Source: Planosporangium mesophilum (GTDB taxonomy: Bacteria; Actinomycetota; Actinomycetes; Mycobacteriales; Micromonosporaceae). From it: a stretch of DNA of 64,000 nucleotides. Of the stretch, positions 35,569 to 43,655 are shown piece after piece (position 1 is the stretch's first letter; every line of letters begins with the position of its first letter). The DNA is taken from contig NZ_BOON01000006.1 in NCBI RefSeq assembly GCF_016863255.1, forward strand, positions 62,001-126,000, read 5' to 3'. A program made the position numbers and the translations under genes. The notes below the pieces were generated by a model. The model was given only the letters and a program-made list of their open reading frames with translations. It made no database searches and was not told the origin of the DNA.

Positions 35569-35586
35569 TACATGACAGATCATGGA
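35569..35586. promoter_or_regulatory. Imperfect 18-bp palindrome, proposed MarR operator 2
   Basis: TACATGACAGATCATGGA matches the perfect palindrome at 35537 in 14 of 18 positions and begins 32 bases after it, about three helical turns, so the two would lie on the same DNA face. Confidence 0.6.
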
Positions 35587-35600
35587 AAAAGGAGTTCTCG

Positions 35601-36161
35601 ATGACCACCGCCATCATCCCGCTCACCGAGCTCACCGGCCAGTACGCGCTCGACGCCAGCCACACGCGGATCGGGTTCGTCGCCCGCCACGCGATGGTGA
35701 CCAAGGTTCGCGGTTCGTTCAACGAGTTCGAGGGCACCGCCACGGTCGACGGCGCCGACCCGAGCCGCTCCAGCGTTTCGGTGACCATCAAGGCCGCCAG
35801 CATCGACACCCGCAACGAGCAGCGCGACGGGCACCTGCGCAGCAACGACTTCCTGGACCTGGAGAAGTACCCGGAGATCACGTTCGTCTCGACCGCCGTC
35901 GAGCCGATCGACGAGAGCACCTTCCGGGTCACCGGCGACCTCACCATCAAGGACGTGACCAAGCCGGTCTCCGTCGAGTTCACGTACGAGGGCGCCGCCA
36001 AGGACCCGTTCGGCAACCTGCGGATCGGGTTCGAGGGTTCGGTGGTCATCAACCGCAAGGACTACGGCGTCACCTGGAACGCCGCACTCGAGACCGGCGG
36101 CGTGCTGGTCAGCGACAAGATCACCCTTGAGTTCGAGGTCTCCGCCATCAAGGTCGCCTGA
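35601..36161 (+). CDS. YceI family protein
   Basis: 186 residues from ATG 35601, with an excellent ribosome site (AAAAAGGAG). The fold signature is present: YALDASHTRIGFVARHAMVTKVRGSF at the N-terminus, IDTRNEQRDGHLRSNDFLDLEKYPEITF in the middle and LTIKDVTKPVSVEFTYEG near 115. No signal peptide is visible, unlike E. coli YceI, so it is cytoplasmic. Family members bind polyisoprenoids or similar hydrophobic molecules. It probably forms a MarR-controlled unit with the pirin gene 56 bases downstream. Confidence 0.9.
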   Translation: MTTAIIPLTELTGQYALDASHTRIGFVARHAMVTKVRGSFNEFEGTATVDGADPSRSSVSVTIKAASIDTRNEQRDGHLRSNDFLDLEKYPEITFVSTAVEPIDESTFRVTGDLTIKDVTKPVSVEFTYEGAAKDPFGNLRIGFEGSVVINRKDYGVTWNAALETGGVLVSDKITLEFEVSAIKVA

Positions 36162-36217
36162 GCCCGGCCGTACCCGGGCCGGTGCGCAACAAGGCGCGTA
36201 GCAGGGAGGATTTCGGC

Positions 36218-36985
36218 ATGAGCAGCGCCCTTCTCAGTCCCGAGGTGGACGTGCGCCGCGCCAACGAGCGCTTCGCCACCAGGATCGACTGGCTGGACTC
36301 CAAGCACTCGTTCTCGTTCGGCGGCCACTACGACCCGACCAACACCCACCACGGTCTGCTGCTGGTCAACAACGACGACATCGTCACGCCGGGAGCCGGG
36401 TTCGAGACCCACCCGCACCGTGACATGGAGATCGTCACGTGGGTCATGCGCGGGTCCCTGGTGCACCAGGACTCCACCGGCCACTCCGGCATCATCTACC
36501 CGGGCCTGGCCCAGCGGATGAGCGCCGGTACGGGCATCCTGCACTCGGAGAAGAACGACTCCTGGCGACTGCAGGGAGAGCAGCACACCGAACCGGTGCA
36601 CTTCGTGCAGATGTGGGTGGTGCCCGACGAGTCCCGCATCACCCCCGGGTACGAGCAGCTCGAGATCTCCGACGAACTGCTCGCCGGCGGCCTGGTGCCG
36701 GTCGCGTCCGGCATGGACAAGCACGACGGCGAGTCCGCCATCCGAATCAAGAACCGGTACGCCGCGCTCTACGCGGCCCGCCTGTTGCCGGGCCAGAGCG
36801 TCGAGCTTCCCGACGCGCCGTACCTGCACCTGTTCGTGCCGCGCGGCAGCGTCACCCTGGATGGCACCGGCGGCCTGGCCGCCGGTGACGCGGTGCGCTT
36901 CACCGCCACCGGCGGGCAGCGGGTCACCGCGACCGAGCCGGCCGAGATCCTGGTGTGGGAGATGCACGCGGCCCTCGCCCGGTGA
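36218..36985 (+). CDS. Pirin family protein
   Basis: 255 residues from ATG 36218 (GGGAGGA ribosome site). The bicupin N-terminal domain shows the metal ligands in FETHPHRDMEIVTWVMRGSLVHQDSTGH and RMSAGTGILHSEKND, followed by HFVQMWVVPDESRITPGYEQ. Some pirins are quercetinases or redox sensors. With YceI under a MarR-type regulator, a response to phenolic or redox-active compounds is plausible but unproven. A strong hairpin follows the stop. Confidence 0.9.
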   Translation: MSSALLSPEVDVRRANERFATRIDWLDSKHSFSFGGHYDPTNTHHGLLLVNNDDIVTPGAGFETHPHRDMEIVTWVMRGSLVHQDSTGHSGIIYPGLAQRMSAGTGILHSEKNDSWRLQGEQHTEPVHFVQMWVVPDESRITPGYEQLEISDELLAGGLVPVASGMDKHDGESAIRIKNRYAALYAARLLPGQSVELPDAPYLHLFVPRGSVTLDGTGGLAAGDAVRFTATGGQRVTATEPAEILVWEMHAALAR

Positions 36986-36998
36986 GTTTCGCGCTCAC

Positions 36999-37040
36999 CC
37001 TCGGTGGTCGCCAGGTAGGTTCTCCTGGCGACCACCGAGG
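36999..37040 (+). terminator. 17-bp perfect hairpin after the pirin gene, reaching into the next ribosome site
   Basis: Arms 36999-37015 and 37024-37040 (CTCGGTGGTCGCCAGG / CCTGGCGACCACCGAG plus one outer C-G pair) surround an 8-base loop. No T tract follows. It most simply terminates the YceI-pirin transcript, but its right arm includes the GAGG 18 bases before the serine-hydrolase ATG, so it could also mask that ribosome site. Confidence 0.7.
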
Positions 37041-37058
37041 TAAGGGGTAATCGAGTAA

Positions 37059-38822
37059 ATGGCTGTTGACCCGCTCCCCGCCGCCCGGATCGCGGCCGCG
37101 GCCGCCGTCGCGGAGACCTTCCAGCACGCGGGTGGGCAGCCCGGCATCGCCTACGGGATCGTCGCGGACGGCGAACTGGTCCACTCCGGCGGCATCGGCG
37201 AGCGGTGGCCGGGCGGACCGACGCCGGACGCCGACACGGTGTTCCGGATCGCGTCGATGACGAAGAGCTTCACCGCCTCGGCCGTCCTGCTGCTGCGCGA
37301 CCGCGGCGCGTTGCGGCTGGACGACGCCGCGGAGAGGTACGTACCCGAGCTGGCCGGGCTCAAGGGCCCGACGGCCGACTCCCCCGCACTGACCGTCCGG
37401 CACCTGCTGACGATGGCGGGCGGGTTCCCCACCGACGACCCGTGGGGCGACCGGCAGCAGAGCCTGCCGCTTCCGGCGTTCTCCGAACTCCTGCGCGGCG
37501 GGTTGAGCTTCGCGTGGGCGCCGGGCACCAGGTTCGAGTACTCCAACCTGGGCTACGCCATCCTCGGCCGGGTCGTGGCGGCGGCGGCCGGTGAGCCGTA
37601 CCGCGACTTCGTGACCGGACACCTGCTCGCTCCGCTCGGACTCGGCCGTACCGTCTTCGACGCCGGCGGCGTACCGGAGACGGAGCTGGCGCGCGGCTAC
37701 CGCAAGCTCGGCGAGCGCTGGGAAGAGGTGCCGTTCGAGGCGTACGGGGCGTTCGCCCCGATGGGCGGCCTCTTCAGTACCGTCGCTGACCTCGCCCGCT
37801 GGGTTGCCGGCATGATCGACGCCTTCCCGCCGCGTGACGACAACGACGACGCGCACCCACTGTCCCGGGCCAGCCGGCGCGAGCTTCAGCAACCGCACCA
37901 CGGCGTACCGCTGCTGCCGGACACCTGGCCGCTGGCGGACCGGTCGGTGCTGACGTCGCGCAGCTACGGGTACGGGCTGTTCGTCGAGGACGACACCCGG
38001 TACGGGCGGGTGGTGTTCCACAGCGGCGGCTACCCGGGCTTCGGCAGCCACATGCGCTGGCATCCCCAGCGGCGCCTCGGGGTCATCGTGCTGGGCAACA
38101 GCACCTACTCGGCGGCGCGTACCGCCGCCACCGACATGCTGAACGCACTGCTGGACACCGGGCACCGCACTGTCGCCGGCGGACCGCCGCCGCACGGCCG
38201 GCGGGCATGGCAGGCCACGTGCGAGGCCCGCGCCGACATCGAACGGCTGCTGAATACGTGGGACGACACGATCGCGGCCCGCTGGTTCGCCGGCAACGTC
38301 GACCTCGACGAGCCGATCTCCCGGCGGCGGGAGCGGATCGAACGGATCCGCGAGCAGGTCGGCGAGTTGCGGCCGGAGGAGGGGATCGAGCCGGTACACG
38401 ACTCGCCGTCGCACTGCGCCTGGTGGCTGCGGGGCCCGAATGGCCGGGTACGGGTCGAGATCCGGTTGACCCCGGAGAAGCCGCCGCGGGTACAGACCCT
38501 GGACCTGACGACGGCGGTGGCGCCTGGTGCCCGCCTGCGGCCGATCGTGGACCAGTGCGTCGCCGCGCTCAACGCCCGGTCACCGGAGTTCCCCCCGGCC
38601 GTCGCGACGGACCCCTCGATCGACCGGGGCGAGCTCACCCGGCTGATGCGGCTGGCCGCCGGCTGGGCCGGCACCTGCCAGCGCGCGGAGGTCTGCGCCG
38701 GCAACGGCGTCACGGCCACAACGATCAAGATCACCGGCGAGTCCGGGGACCTGATGATGACCGTACGGACGGAGCGGAACAGCGCCGTCGTCAAGAAGTT
38801 CGGCATCGAACTGGCACTGTAG
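37059..38822 (+). CDS. Serine hydrolase, class C beta-lactamase-like family, with C-terminal extension
   Basis: 587 residues. The catalytic triad motifs of the beta-lactamase/DD-peptidase fold are FRIASMTKSFTAS (SxxK), RFEYSNLGYAILG (YxN) and VVFHSGGYPGFGSHMRW (HSG). The domain covers about residues 10-380. No signal peptide is seen, so it is probably cytoplasmic, as in many esterase-like members. About 200 further residues contain a beta-rich region (AWWLRGPNGRVRVEIRLTPEKPPR) resembling the extension of EstB/D-aminopeptidase-like proteins. Substrate unknown; esterase or peptidase are both possible. Confidence 0.87.
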   Translation: MAVDPLPAARIAAAAAVAETFQHAGGQPGIAYGIVADGELVHSGGIGERWPGGPTPDADTVFRIASMTKSFTASAVLLLRDRGALRLDDAAERYVPELAGLKGPTADSPALTVRHLLTMAGGFPTDDPWGDRQQSLPLPAFSELLRGGLSFAWAPGTRFEYSNLGYAILGRVVAAAAGEPYRDFVTGHLLAPLGLGRTVFDAGGVPETELARGYRKLGERWEEVPFEAYGAFAPMGGLFSTVADLARWVAGMIDAFPPRDDNDDAHPLSRASRRELQQPHHGVPLLPDTWPLADRSVLTSRSYGYGLFVEDDTRYGRVVFHSGGYPGFGSHMRWHPQRRLGVIVLGNSTYSAARTAATDMLNALLDTGHRTVAGGPPPHGRRAWQATCEARADIERLLNTWDDTIAARWFAGNVDLDEPISRRRERIERIREQVGELRPEEGIEPVHDSPSHCAWWLRGPNGRVRVEIRLTPEKPPRVQTLDLTTAVAPGARLRPIVDQCVAALNARSPEFPPAVATDPSIDRGELTRLMRLAAGWAGTCQRAEVCAGNGVTATTIKITGESGDLMMTVRTERNSAVVKKFGIELAL

Positions 38823-38874
38823 GGCTTCCGCCGGGCGACGTTTCCGGCCGTCGACGGGGGGAAGGCACAGCGCC

Positions 38875-39471
38875 GTGCCCGCCGACGAAGAGCCGTCAAG
38901 AGCCGAGTTCGAGCTGGACGCGGATCTGGTCGACGCCTTCACCGCCGGCAAGCTGAACGAGGAGGGCGAGGCCAGACTGGCCGACCAGGTGGCCCATCTG
39001 CTGCCGCTGCACTGGACCGCGCCGACCGAGATCATGGCCTCGATGCAACGGATCATCGACCATCTCGGCGGCGAGCGCGAGCTGCTCGCGTGGCTGGAAC
39101 GCCGGCCGGGCCGGCCGCGGCTGGTGGCGCGGCTGTACGTCCTGATCGGGCTGCTCGACCAGATCAGCGACGAGGACGCCGTCGTCACCGCGCTCCGCGA
39201 ACTACGGGAGAAGGTGCCGTACCCACCGGGTCTGGGCGGGTACCTCCTGCCGGACACCACACCCGAGACGCTCGCCGACCTCTCCGCGAAGATCGAAGGC
39301 CTGCTCGCCGACGACCGCGCCGACGACGCCTTCCGGCTGGCGATCGCCGCGGCGTCGATGCTCCAGGAGGTCGCGCCGCGGGCCGCGAAGCGCGACCCGG
39401 AGCTCGGCGTGCTGGGCGACGTGCTGGAGCAGATCCGGTGCGATCTCATCGCCGCGGCGGGCGGCCGGTAG
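38875..39471 (+). CDS. Hypothetical alpha-helical protein
   Basis: 198 residues, acidic and largely helical, starting at GTG 38875 with a GAAGG 10 bases upstream. Not recognised. It has no signal peptide or membrane span. Segments such as EIMASMQRIIDHLGGERELLAWLERRPGRPRLVARLYVLIG and DDAFRLAIAAASMLQEVAPR suggest repeated amphipathic helices. It lies 52 bases downstream of the serine hydrolase and may share its transcript. Confidence 0.6.
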   Translation: MPADEEPSRAEFELDADLVDAFTAGKLNEEGEARLADQVAHLLPLHWTAPTEIMASMQRIIDHLGGERELLAWLERRPGRPRLVARLYVLIGLLDQISDEDAVVTALRELREKVPYPPGLGGYLLPDTTPETLADLSAKIEGLLADDRADDAFRLAIAAASMLQEVAPRAAKRDPELGVLGDVLEQIRCDLIAAAGGR

Positions 39472-39554
39472 CGCCATGCTGACGACCGGTAAGCGGCGTA
39501 TGCATCGATGAAAAGGCACCCCGAACCGGATCAATTACCGTCCGATCACTGCTT

Positions 39555-39587
39555 CCTACGACACCGTAGGTTACGGTAACGTAGGTA
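39555..39587. promoter_or_regulatory. Cluster of palindromes upstream of the desaturase, probable TetR operator/promoter
   Basis: CCTACG-ACAC-CGTAGG (39555-39570) and GTTACGGTAAC (39570-39580) are perfect dyads, followed by another CGTAGG (39580-39585). A weak promoter ACGACA - 18 bases - TAGGTA overlaps them, about 35 bases ahead of the desaturase ATG. A TetR gene follows the desaturase and is the natural candidate to bind here. Confidence 0.5.
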
Positions 39588-39621
39588 GGACGCATTGTTT
39601 CCCCACCCCCTGTGAGGTGCC

Positions 39622-40602
39622 ATGTCCGCTCCAGTCCTCGACAAGATCCCTTCTCCGCCTCCGACTCCGCCGTCATCCGCAGCCAAGCCGCTGACCGAAG
39701 GCAAGCAGAGCGCCGGCATTCTGATCGCACTCTGGGCCTTCGTGGCGCTGCCGTTCGCCGCGGTCATCGCCGCGGTGCCGGTCGCCTGGGGCTGGGGGCT
39801 GTCGTGGCTGGACGTGGCGATGGCCATCACGGTGTACGTGATCAGCGGCATGGGTATCGGGACCGGCTTCCACCGGTACCTGACCCACGGCTCGTTCAAG
39901 GCCAACCGGCCGCTGCGGATCGCGCTCACCGTCGCCGGCTCGCTGGCGATCGAGGGCAGCCCCACCCAGTGGGTGGCCGACCACCGGCGCCACCACGCGT
40001 TCTCCGACCGCGAGGGTGACCCGCACTCGCCGTGGCGGTACGGCGAGAACGTCTGGGGCCTGACCAAGGGCCTGCTGTACGCGCACGTCGGCTGGCTGTT
40101 CCACCGCGAGCTGTCCAACCGTGAGCGCTTCGCACCGGACCTGCTCGCCGACAAGGACATCCAGCGCATCGACCGGGCCTTCCCTGCGCTGGTCGCGACC
40201 TCGGTACTGCTGCCGGGCCTCATCGGGGGCCTGGTGACCTGGTCCTGGCAGGGTGCGCTGTCCGGGATCTTCTGGGCCGGCCTGGTCCGCATCGCCGTGT
40301 TGCACCACGTGACCTGGTCGATCAACTCGATCTGCCACGTGTACGGGGAGCGCCCCTTCGAGACCCGCGACGGCGACAAGGCCAGCAACTTCTGGCCGCT
40401 GGCGATCCTGTCGTTCGGTGAGAGCTGGCACAACCTGCACCACGCCGACCCCACCTGCGCGCGGCACGGCGTGGACAAGGGTCAGATCGACATGAACGCC
40501 CGGCTCATCTGGATCTGCGAGAAGCTGGGCTGGGCCACGAACGTCCGCTGGCCAAAGGCCGACCGGCTGGACGCCAAGCGACTCGCTCGCCTGGCACGAT
40601 GA
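39622..40602 (+). CDS. Acyl-CoA/acyl-lipid desaturase (delta-9 type)
   Basis: 326 residues with the three His boxes of membrane di-iron desaturases: GTGFHRYLTHGSFK (HX4H), VADHRRHHAFSDREGDPHSP (HxxHH) and GESWHNLHHADPTCARHG (HxxHH). Four membrane spans are arranged in pairs around residues 35-85 and 180-235. It introduces a cis double bond into fatty acyl chains and so tunes membrane fluidity. It is followed 4 bases later by a TetR-type regulator, indicating co-transcription. Confidence 0.93.
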   Translation: MSAPVLDKIPSPPPTPPSSAAKPLTEGKQSAGILIALWAFVALPFAAVIAAVPVAWGWGLSWLDVAMAITVYVISGMGIGTGFHRYLTHGSFKANRPLRIALTVAGSLAIEGSPTQWVADHRRHHAFSDREGDPHSPWRYGENVWGLTKGLLYAHVGWLFHRELSNRERFAPDLLADKDIQRIDRAFPALVATSVLLPGLIGGLVTWSWQGALSGIFWAGLVRIAVLHHVTWSINSICHVYGERPFETRDGDKASNFWPLAILSFGESWHNLHHADPTCARHGVDKGQIDMNARLIWICEKLGWATNVRWPKADRLDAKRLARLAR

Positions 40603-40606
40603 ACTT

Positions 40607-41338
40607 GTGACCGACAACTCGAATAACGGCCAGTCTCCGTCCACCGCCGCGCGGCCTCGCACGCCGCGCGGCGGTGACGCTTCACCCCCGGCCAAGCCCG
40701 CGTCACCCCCGGCCAAGCCCCCTTCGCGGGTACGGATGTCGTCCGCGCAGCGGCGTGAGCAGCTCATCGCGATCGGCCGGCAGCTGTTCGCCGAGCGCGG
40801 TTTCGACGCCACCTCGATCGAGGAGGTGGCGTCCCGGGCGAAGGTGTCCAAGCCCGTCGTGTACGAGCACTTCGGCGGCAAGGAGGGTCTGTACGCGGTC
40901 GTCGTCGACCGGGAAGTACGGGCGCTGCTGGACCGCATCACCACGGCCCTGACCGCGGGACACCCGCGTGAGCTGCTCGAACAGGCCGCCGAGGCGCTCC
41001 TGGACTACATCGAGGGCGAGACCGACGGGTTCCGCGTCCTGGTACGCGAGGCGCCGGTGATGTCGGGCACCGGGAACTTCATGAGCGTGCTCAACGACGT
41101 GGCCCACCAGGTCGAGCACATCCTCGGTGCCGAGTTCAAGACCCGGGGGTACGACCCGAAGCTGGCCGAGCTGTACTCCCAGGCTCTCGTCGGCATGGTG
41201 GCCCTGACCGGGCGCTGGTGGCTCGAGGTGCGCAAACCCCGCAAGGAGACGGTGGCCGCGCACCTCGTCAACCTGGCCTGGAACGGCCTGTCCCACCTCG
41301 AGTCCAAGCCGTCCCTCATCACCGCGCGACGTCGCTGA
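40607..41338 (+). CDS. TetR/AcrR family transcriptional regulator
   Basis: 243 residues from GTG 40607. A disordered, Pro/Ala-rich N-terminus of about 45 residues with a small internal repeat precedes the TetR HTH: AIGRQLFAERGFDATSIEEVASRAKVSKPVVYEHFGGKEGLYAVVVDRE. The C-terminal ligand domain resembles TetR proteins found beside desaturase genes in other actinobacteria (REAPVMSGTGNFMSVLNDVAHQVEHILG). Likely ligand: acyl-CoA or fatty acid (inference). The operator candidates upstream of the desaturase suggest autogenous control of the pair. Confidence 0.9.
   Translation: MTDNSNNGQSPSTAARPRTPRGGDASPPAKPASPPAKPPSRVRMSSAQRREQLIAIGRQLFAERGFDATSIEEVASRAKVSKPVVYEHFGGKEGLYAVVVDREVRALLDRITTALTAGHPRELLEQAAEALLDYIEGETDGFRVLVREAPVMSGTGNFMSVLNDVAHQVEHILGAEFKTRGYDPKLAELYSQALVGMVALTGRWWLEVRKPRKETVAAHLVNLAWNGLSHLESKPSLITARRR
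40682..40720. repeat. In-frame 21-bp period repeat in the TetR N-terminus
   Basis: TCACCCCCGGCCAAGCCC occurs at 40682-40699 and again at 40703-40720, encoding two copies of SPPAKP. It is a likely slippage product in a disordered region. Confidence 0.75.
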
Positions 41339-41351
41339 CCGCGACCGGCTG

Positions 41352-41828
41352 CTACTGGTGCGCCGGCTCGCCGGTCCGGAAGGCCGTCTCGGCCTCCGCG
41401 TCCTCGGGCGTGCCCACCTTGCCGTACAGGCCGGCGGCGAGGAAGACCATGCCGAAGATGAACGACATGATGCAGTTGACCATCGAGAACGCGAGGATGT
41501 TCGCGTCGGTCCGGAGCAGCGTCATCATCGCCATCCCGGCGATCAGGAAGACGCCGCCGGCGGCCAGGTTGATCAGGACGAACAGGTTCCGCCCGACCAC
41601 CGCACCGGCCAGCACGGCGAGGCCGGTGATGATCGACAGGATCGAGAACGCGGGGTTCGTCCGCAGGCCCAGCACCCACTCGCCGTGCCGGGCGAAGAAG
41701 TCCAGGCCGCTGGTCTGGATGAAGCCGATGATGCCGAAGATCAACACGTACAACCCGATGAGACCTGACAGCGCGCGGTAGACCGGCCGCAGGGGGTGGT
41801 TGATCGGAATATGCGCCATGGGGTGCAT
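41352..41828 (-). CDS. DUF4383 domain membrane protein
   Basis: 158 residues with four membrane spans (about 22-40, 58-78, 84-104 and 115-135). The N-terminus HIPINHPLRPVYRALSGLIGLYVLIFGIIGF and LGLRTNPAFSILSIITGLAVLAGAVVGRN are typical of the actinobacterial DUF4383 family. ATG 41828 (GGGGA) and ATG 41819 are both acceptable starts. Function unknown. It lies 13 bases after the TetR stop in convergent orientation. Confidence 0.85.
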   Translation of the reverse strand: MHPMAHIPINHPLRPVYRALSGLIGLYVLIFGIIGFIQTSGLDFFARHGEWVLGLRTNPAFSILSIITGLAVLAGAVVGRNLFVLINLAAGGVFLIAGMAMMTLLRTDANILAFSMVNCIMSFIFGMVFLAAGLYGKVGTPEDAEAETAFRTGEPAHQ

Positions 41829-41849
41829 TCTTCCCCATGACAGCGGTCG

Positions 41850-43655
41850 CTATGCCTCGGGTACCCGTTCCGCCAGCTCCAGCCACGCCTCCTCGGTGGC
41901 CGAGCGCTCGTCCCGTACCGCCCGCAGCTCCGCGTCGAGGGCCGCGACCTTCTCGTAGTCGGTGGCGTGGGTGGCCAGCTGCTCGTGCAGGCCCACTTCC
42001 CGCTGGTCCAACTTGCTCATCAGGCGCTCGAGCCGGGCCAGCTCCTTCTTCGCCGCCCGCAGCTCCCCCGCGCTCAGGCCGTCTCCGGCCTCGGCCGGGG
42101 CGGGCCGTTGCGGCGTCGTCGCCCTACCACCGGGCTCCGGGATCGGCGTGCCCAGCGTCGCCAGGTACTCGTCGATCCCGCCCGGCAGGTCGCGGACCTT
42201 GCCGTCGCCGTACATCGCGACCACGGTGTCGCAGACCCGCTCGATGAGGTACCGGTCGTGGCTGGCCACGATGACCGTGCCGGGCCAGGTGTCGAGGAGG
42301 TCCTCCAGGGCCGCGAGCGTGTCGATGTCCAGGTCGTTGGTGGGCTCGTCCATCAGCAGGACGTTGGGCTCGGCCGCCAGCAGCCGCATCAGCTGCAGTC
42401 GCCGCTTCTCGCCGCCCGACAGGTCGCCCACCGGGGTCCACAGCCGGGCGCCGGAGAAGCCGAACACCTCGGCGAACTGGGCGGCCGACAGCTCCCGGTC
42501 GCCCAGCGTGACGCGCCGGGCCACCTCCTCGACGGCCTCCAGCACCCGCAGGTGCAGCGGCAGCTCGCGCAGCTCCTGGGACAGGAACGCCGGCCGCACG
42601 GTCTGGCCGCGTTGCACCCGGCCGCCGTCGGGCGGGAGCGCCCCCGTCAGCACCCGCAGCAGGGTCGACTTGCCCGCGCCGTTGGCGCCGACCAGGCCGA
42701 TCCGGTCGCCGGGCCCGATGTTCCAGGTCACCCCGTCGAGCAGCGACTTGGCGCCGAGGCTCACCGAGACGTCGTCCAGCTCGTACACCTGCTTGCCGAG
42801 CCGGGCGGTGGCCAGGCGCTGCAACGACACCTGATCGCGTACCGGTGGCACGTCGGCGATGAGCGCGTTGGCCGCGTCGATGCGGAACCGGGGCTTGCTG
42901 GTCCGCGCCGGCGGTCCCCGGCGCAGCCAGGCGATCTCCTTGCGGAGCAGGTTCTGCCGCCTCGCCTCGGTCGCCGCTTCGACCCGGGCGCGCTCGGCCC
43001 GCGCGAGGGTCCAGGCGGCGTACCCGCCCTCGTAGGCGCGGACCGAACCCTCGCCGACCTCCCACGTCGTGGTGGCGACGGCGTCGAGGAACCAGCGGTC
43101 GTGGGTCACCACGACCAGCGCGCCGCGCCGGCGCAGCAGGTGCGCGGCGAGCCAGTTGATCCCGGAGATGTCCAGGTGGTTGGTCGGCTCGTCCAGGATG
43201 AGCAGGTCCGACTCGCGGATCAGGAGCGCGGCCAGCGCGACCCGGCGCCGCTCGCCACCGGACATCGGCTCGACCAGCGCGTCCAGGCCCAGGTCGGGCA
43301 TGCCGAGGCCGCCGAGCACCGTACGCACTCCCGCGTCACCGGCCCACTCGTGCTCGGCGCCGAAGCCCTTGGGCAGCCAGGCGGTACCGATGACGACGTC
43401 GCGTACGGTCGCGCCCGGCGGCAGGTCGAGCGTCTGCGGCAGCGCGGCGACCCGCAGGTCGCGACGGTGGGTGACCCGGCCCGTGTCCGGCTCGATCGCC
43501 TTGGTGAGCAGCTTCAGCAGGGTCGACTTCCCGGCGCCGTTGAGCCCGACGACACCGATCCGGTCGCTGTCGTCGAGCCCGAGGGAGACGTCGGAGAGCA
43601 GTTGACCCGCCGCGTACCCCTTGCTGACGCGGTCGAGGTTGACGATGTTGGCCAC
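41850..43655 (-). CDS. ABC-F family ATPase (Uup-like)
   Basis: 601 residues with two ABC modules in one chain and no membrane segments. Module 1: VVGLNGAGKSTLLKLL, MSGGERRRVALAALL and LLILDEPTNHLD. Module 2: LVGANGAGKSTLLRVL, LSGGEKRRLQLMRLL and LLMDEPTNDLD. The linker between them holds RKEIAWLRRGPPARTSKPRFR, and a C-terminal coiled coil (about 515-595) is of the Uup type. ABC-F proteins act on the ribosome or on DNA. GTG 43655 shares one base with the ispE stop (TAGTG), so the two are coupled. Confidence 0.92.
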   Translation of the reverse strand: MANIVNLDRVSKGYAAGQLLSDVSLGLDDSDRIGVVGLNGAGKSTLLKLLTKAIEPDTGRVTHRRDLRVAALPQTLDLPPGATVRDVVIGTAWLPKGFGAEHEWAGDAGVRTVLGGLGMPDLGLDALVEPMSGGERRRVALAALLIRESDLLILDEPTNHLDISGINWLAAHLLRRRGALVVVTHDRWFLDAVATTTWEVGEGSVRAYEGGYAAWTLARAERARVEAATEARRQNLLRKEIAWLRRGPPARTSKPRFRIDAANALIADVPPVRDQVSLQRLATARLGKQVYELDDVSVSLGAKSLLDGVTWNIGPGDRIGLVGANGAGKSTLLRVLTGALPPDGGRVQRGQTVRPAFLSQELRELPLHLRVLEAVEEVARRVTLGDRELSAAQFAEVFGFSGARLWTPVGDLSGGEKRRLQLMRLLAAEPNVLLMDEPTNDLDIDTLAALEDLLDTWPGTVIVASHDRYLIERVCDTVVAMYGDGKVRDLPGGIDEYLATLGTPIPEPGGRATTPQRPAPAEAGDGLSAGELRAAKKELARLERLMSKLDQREVGLHEQLATHATDYEKVAALDAELRAVRDERSATEEAWLELAERVPEA

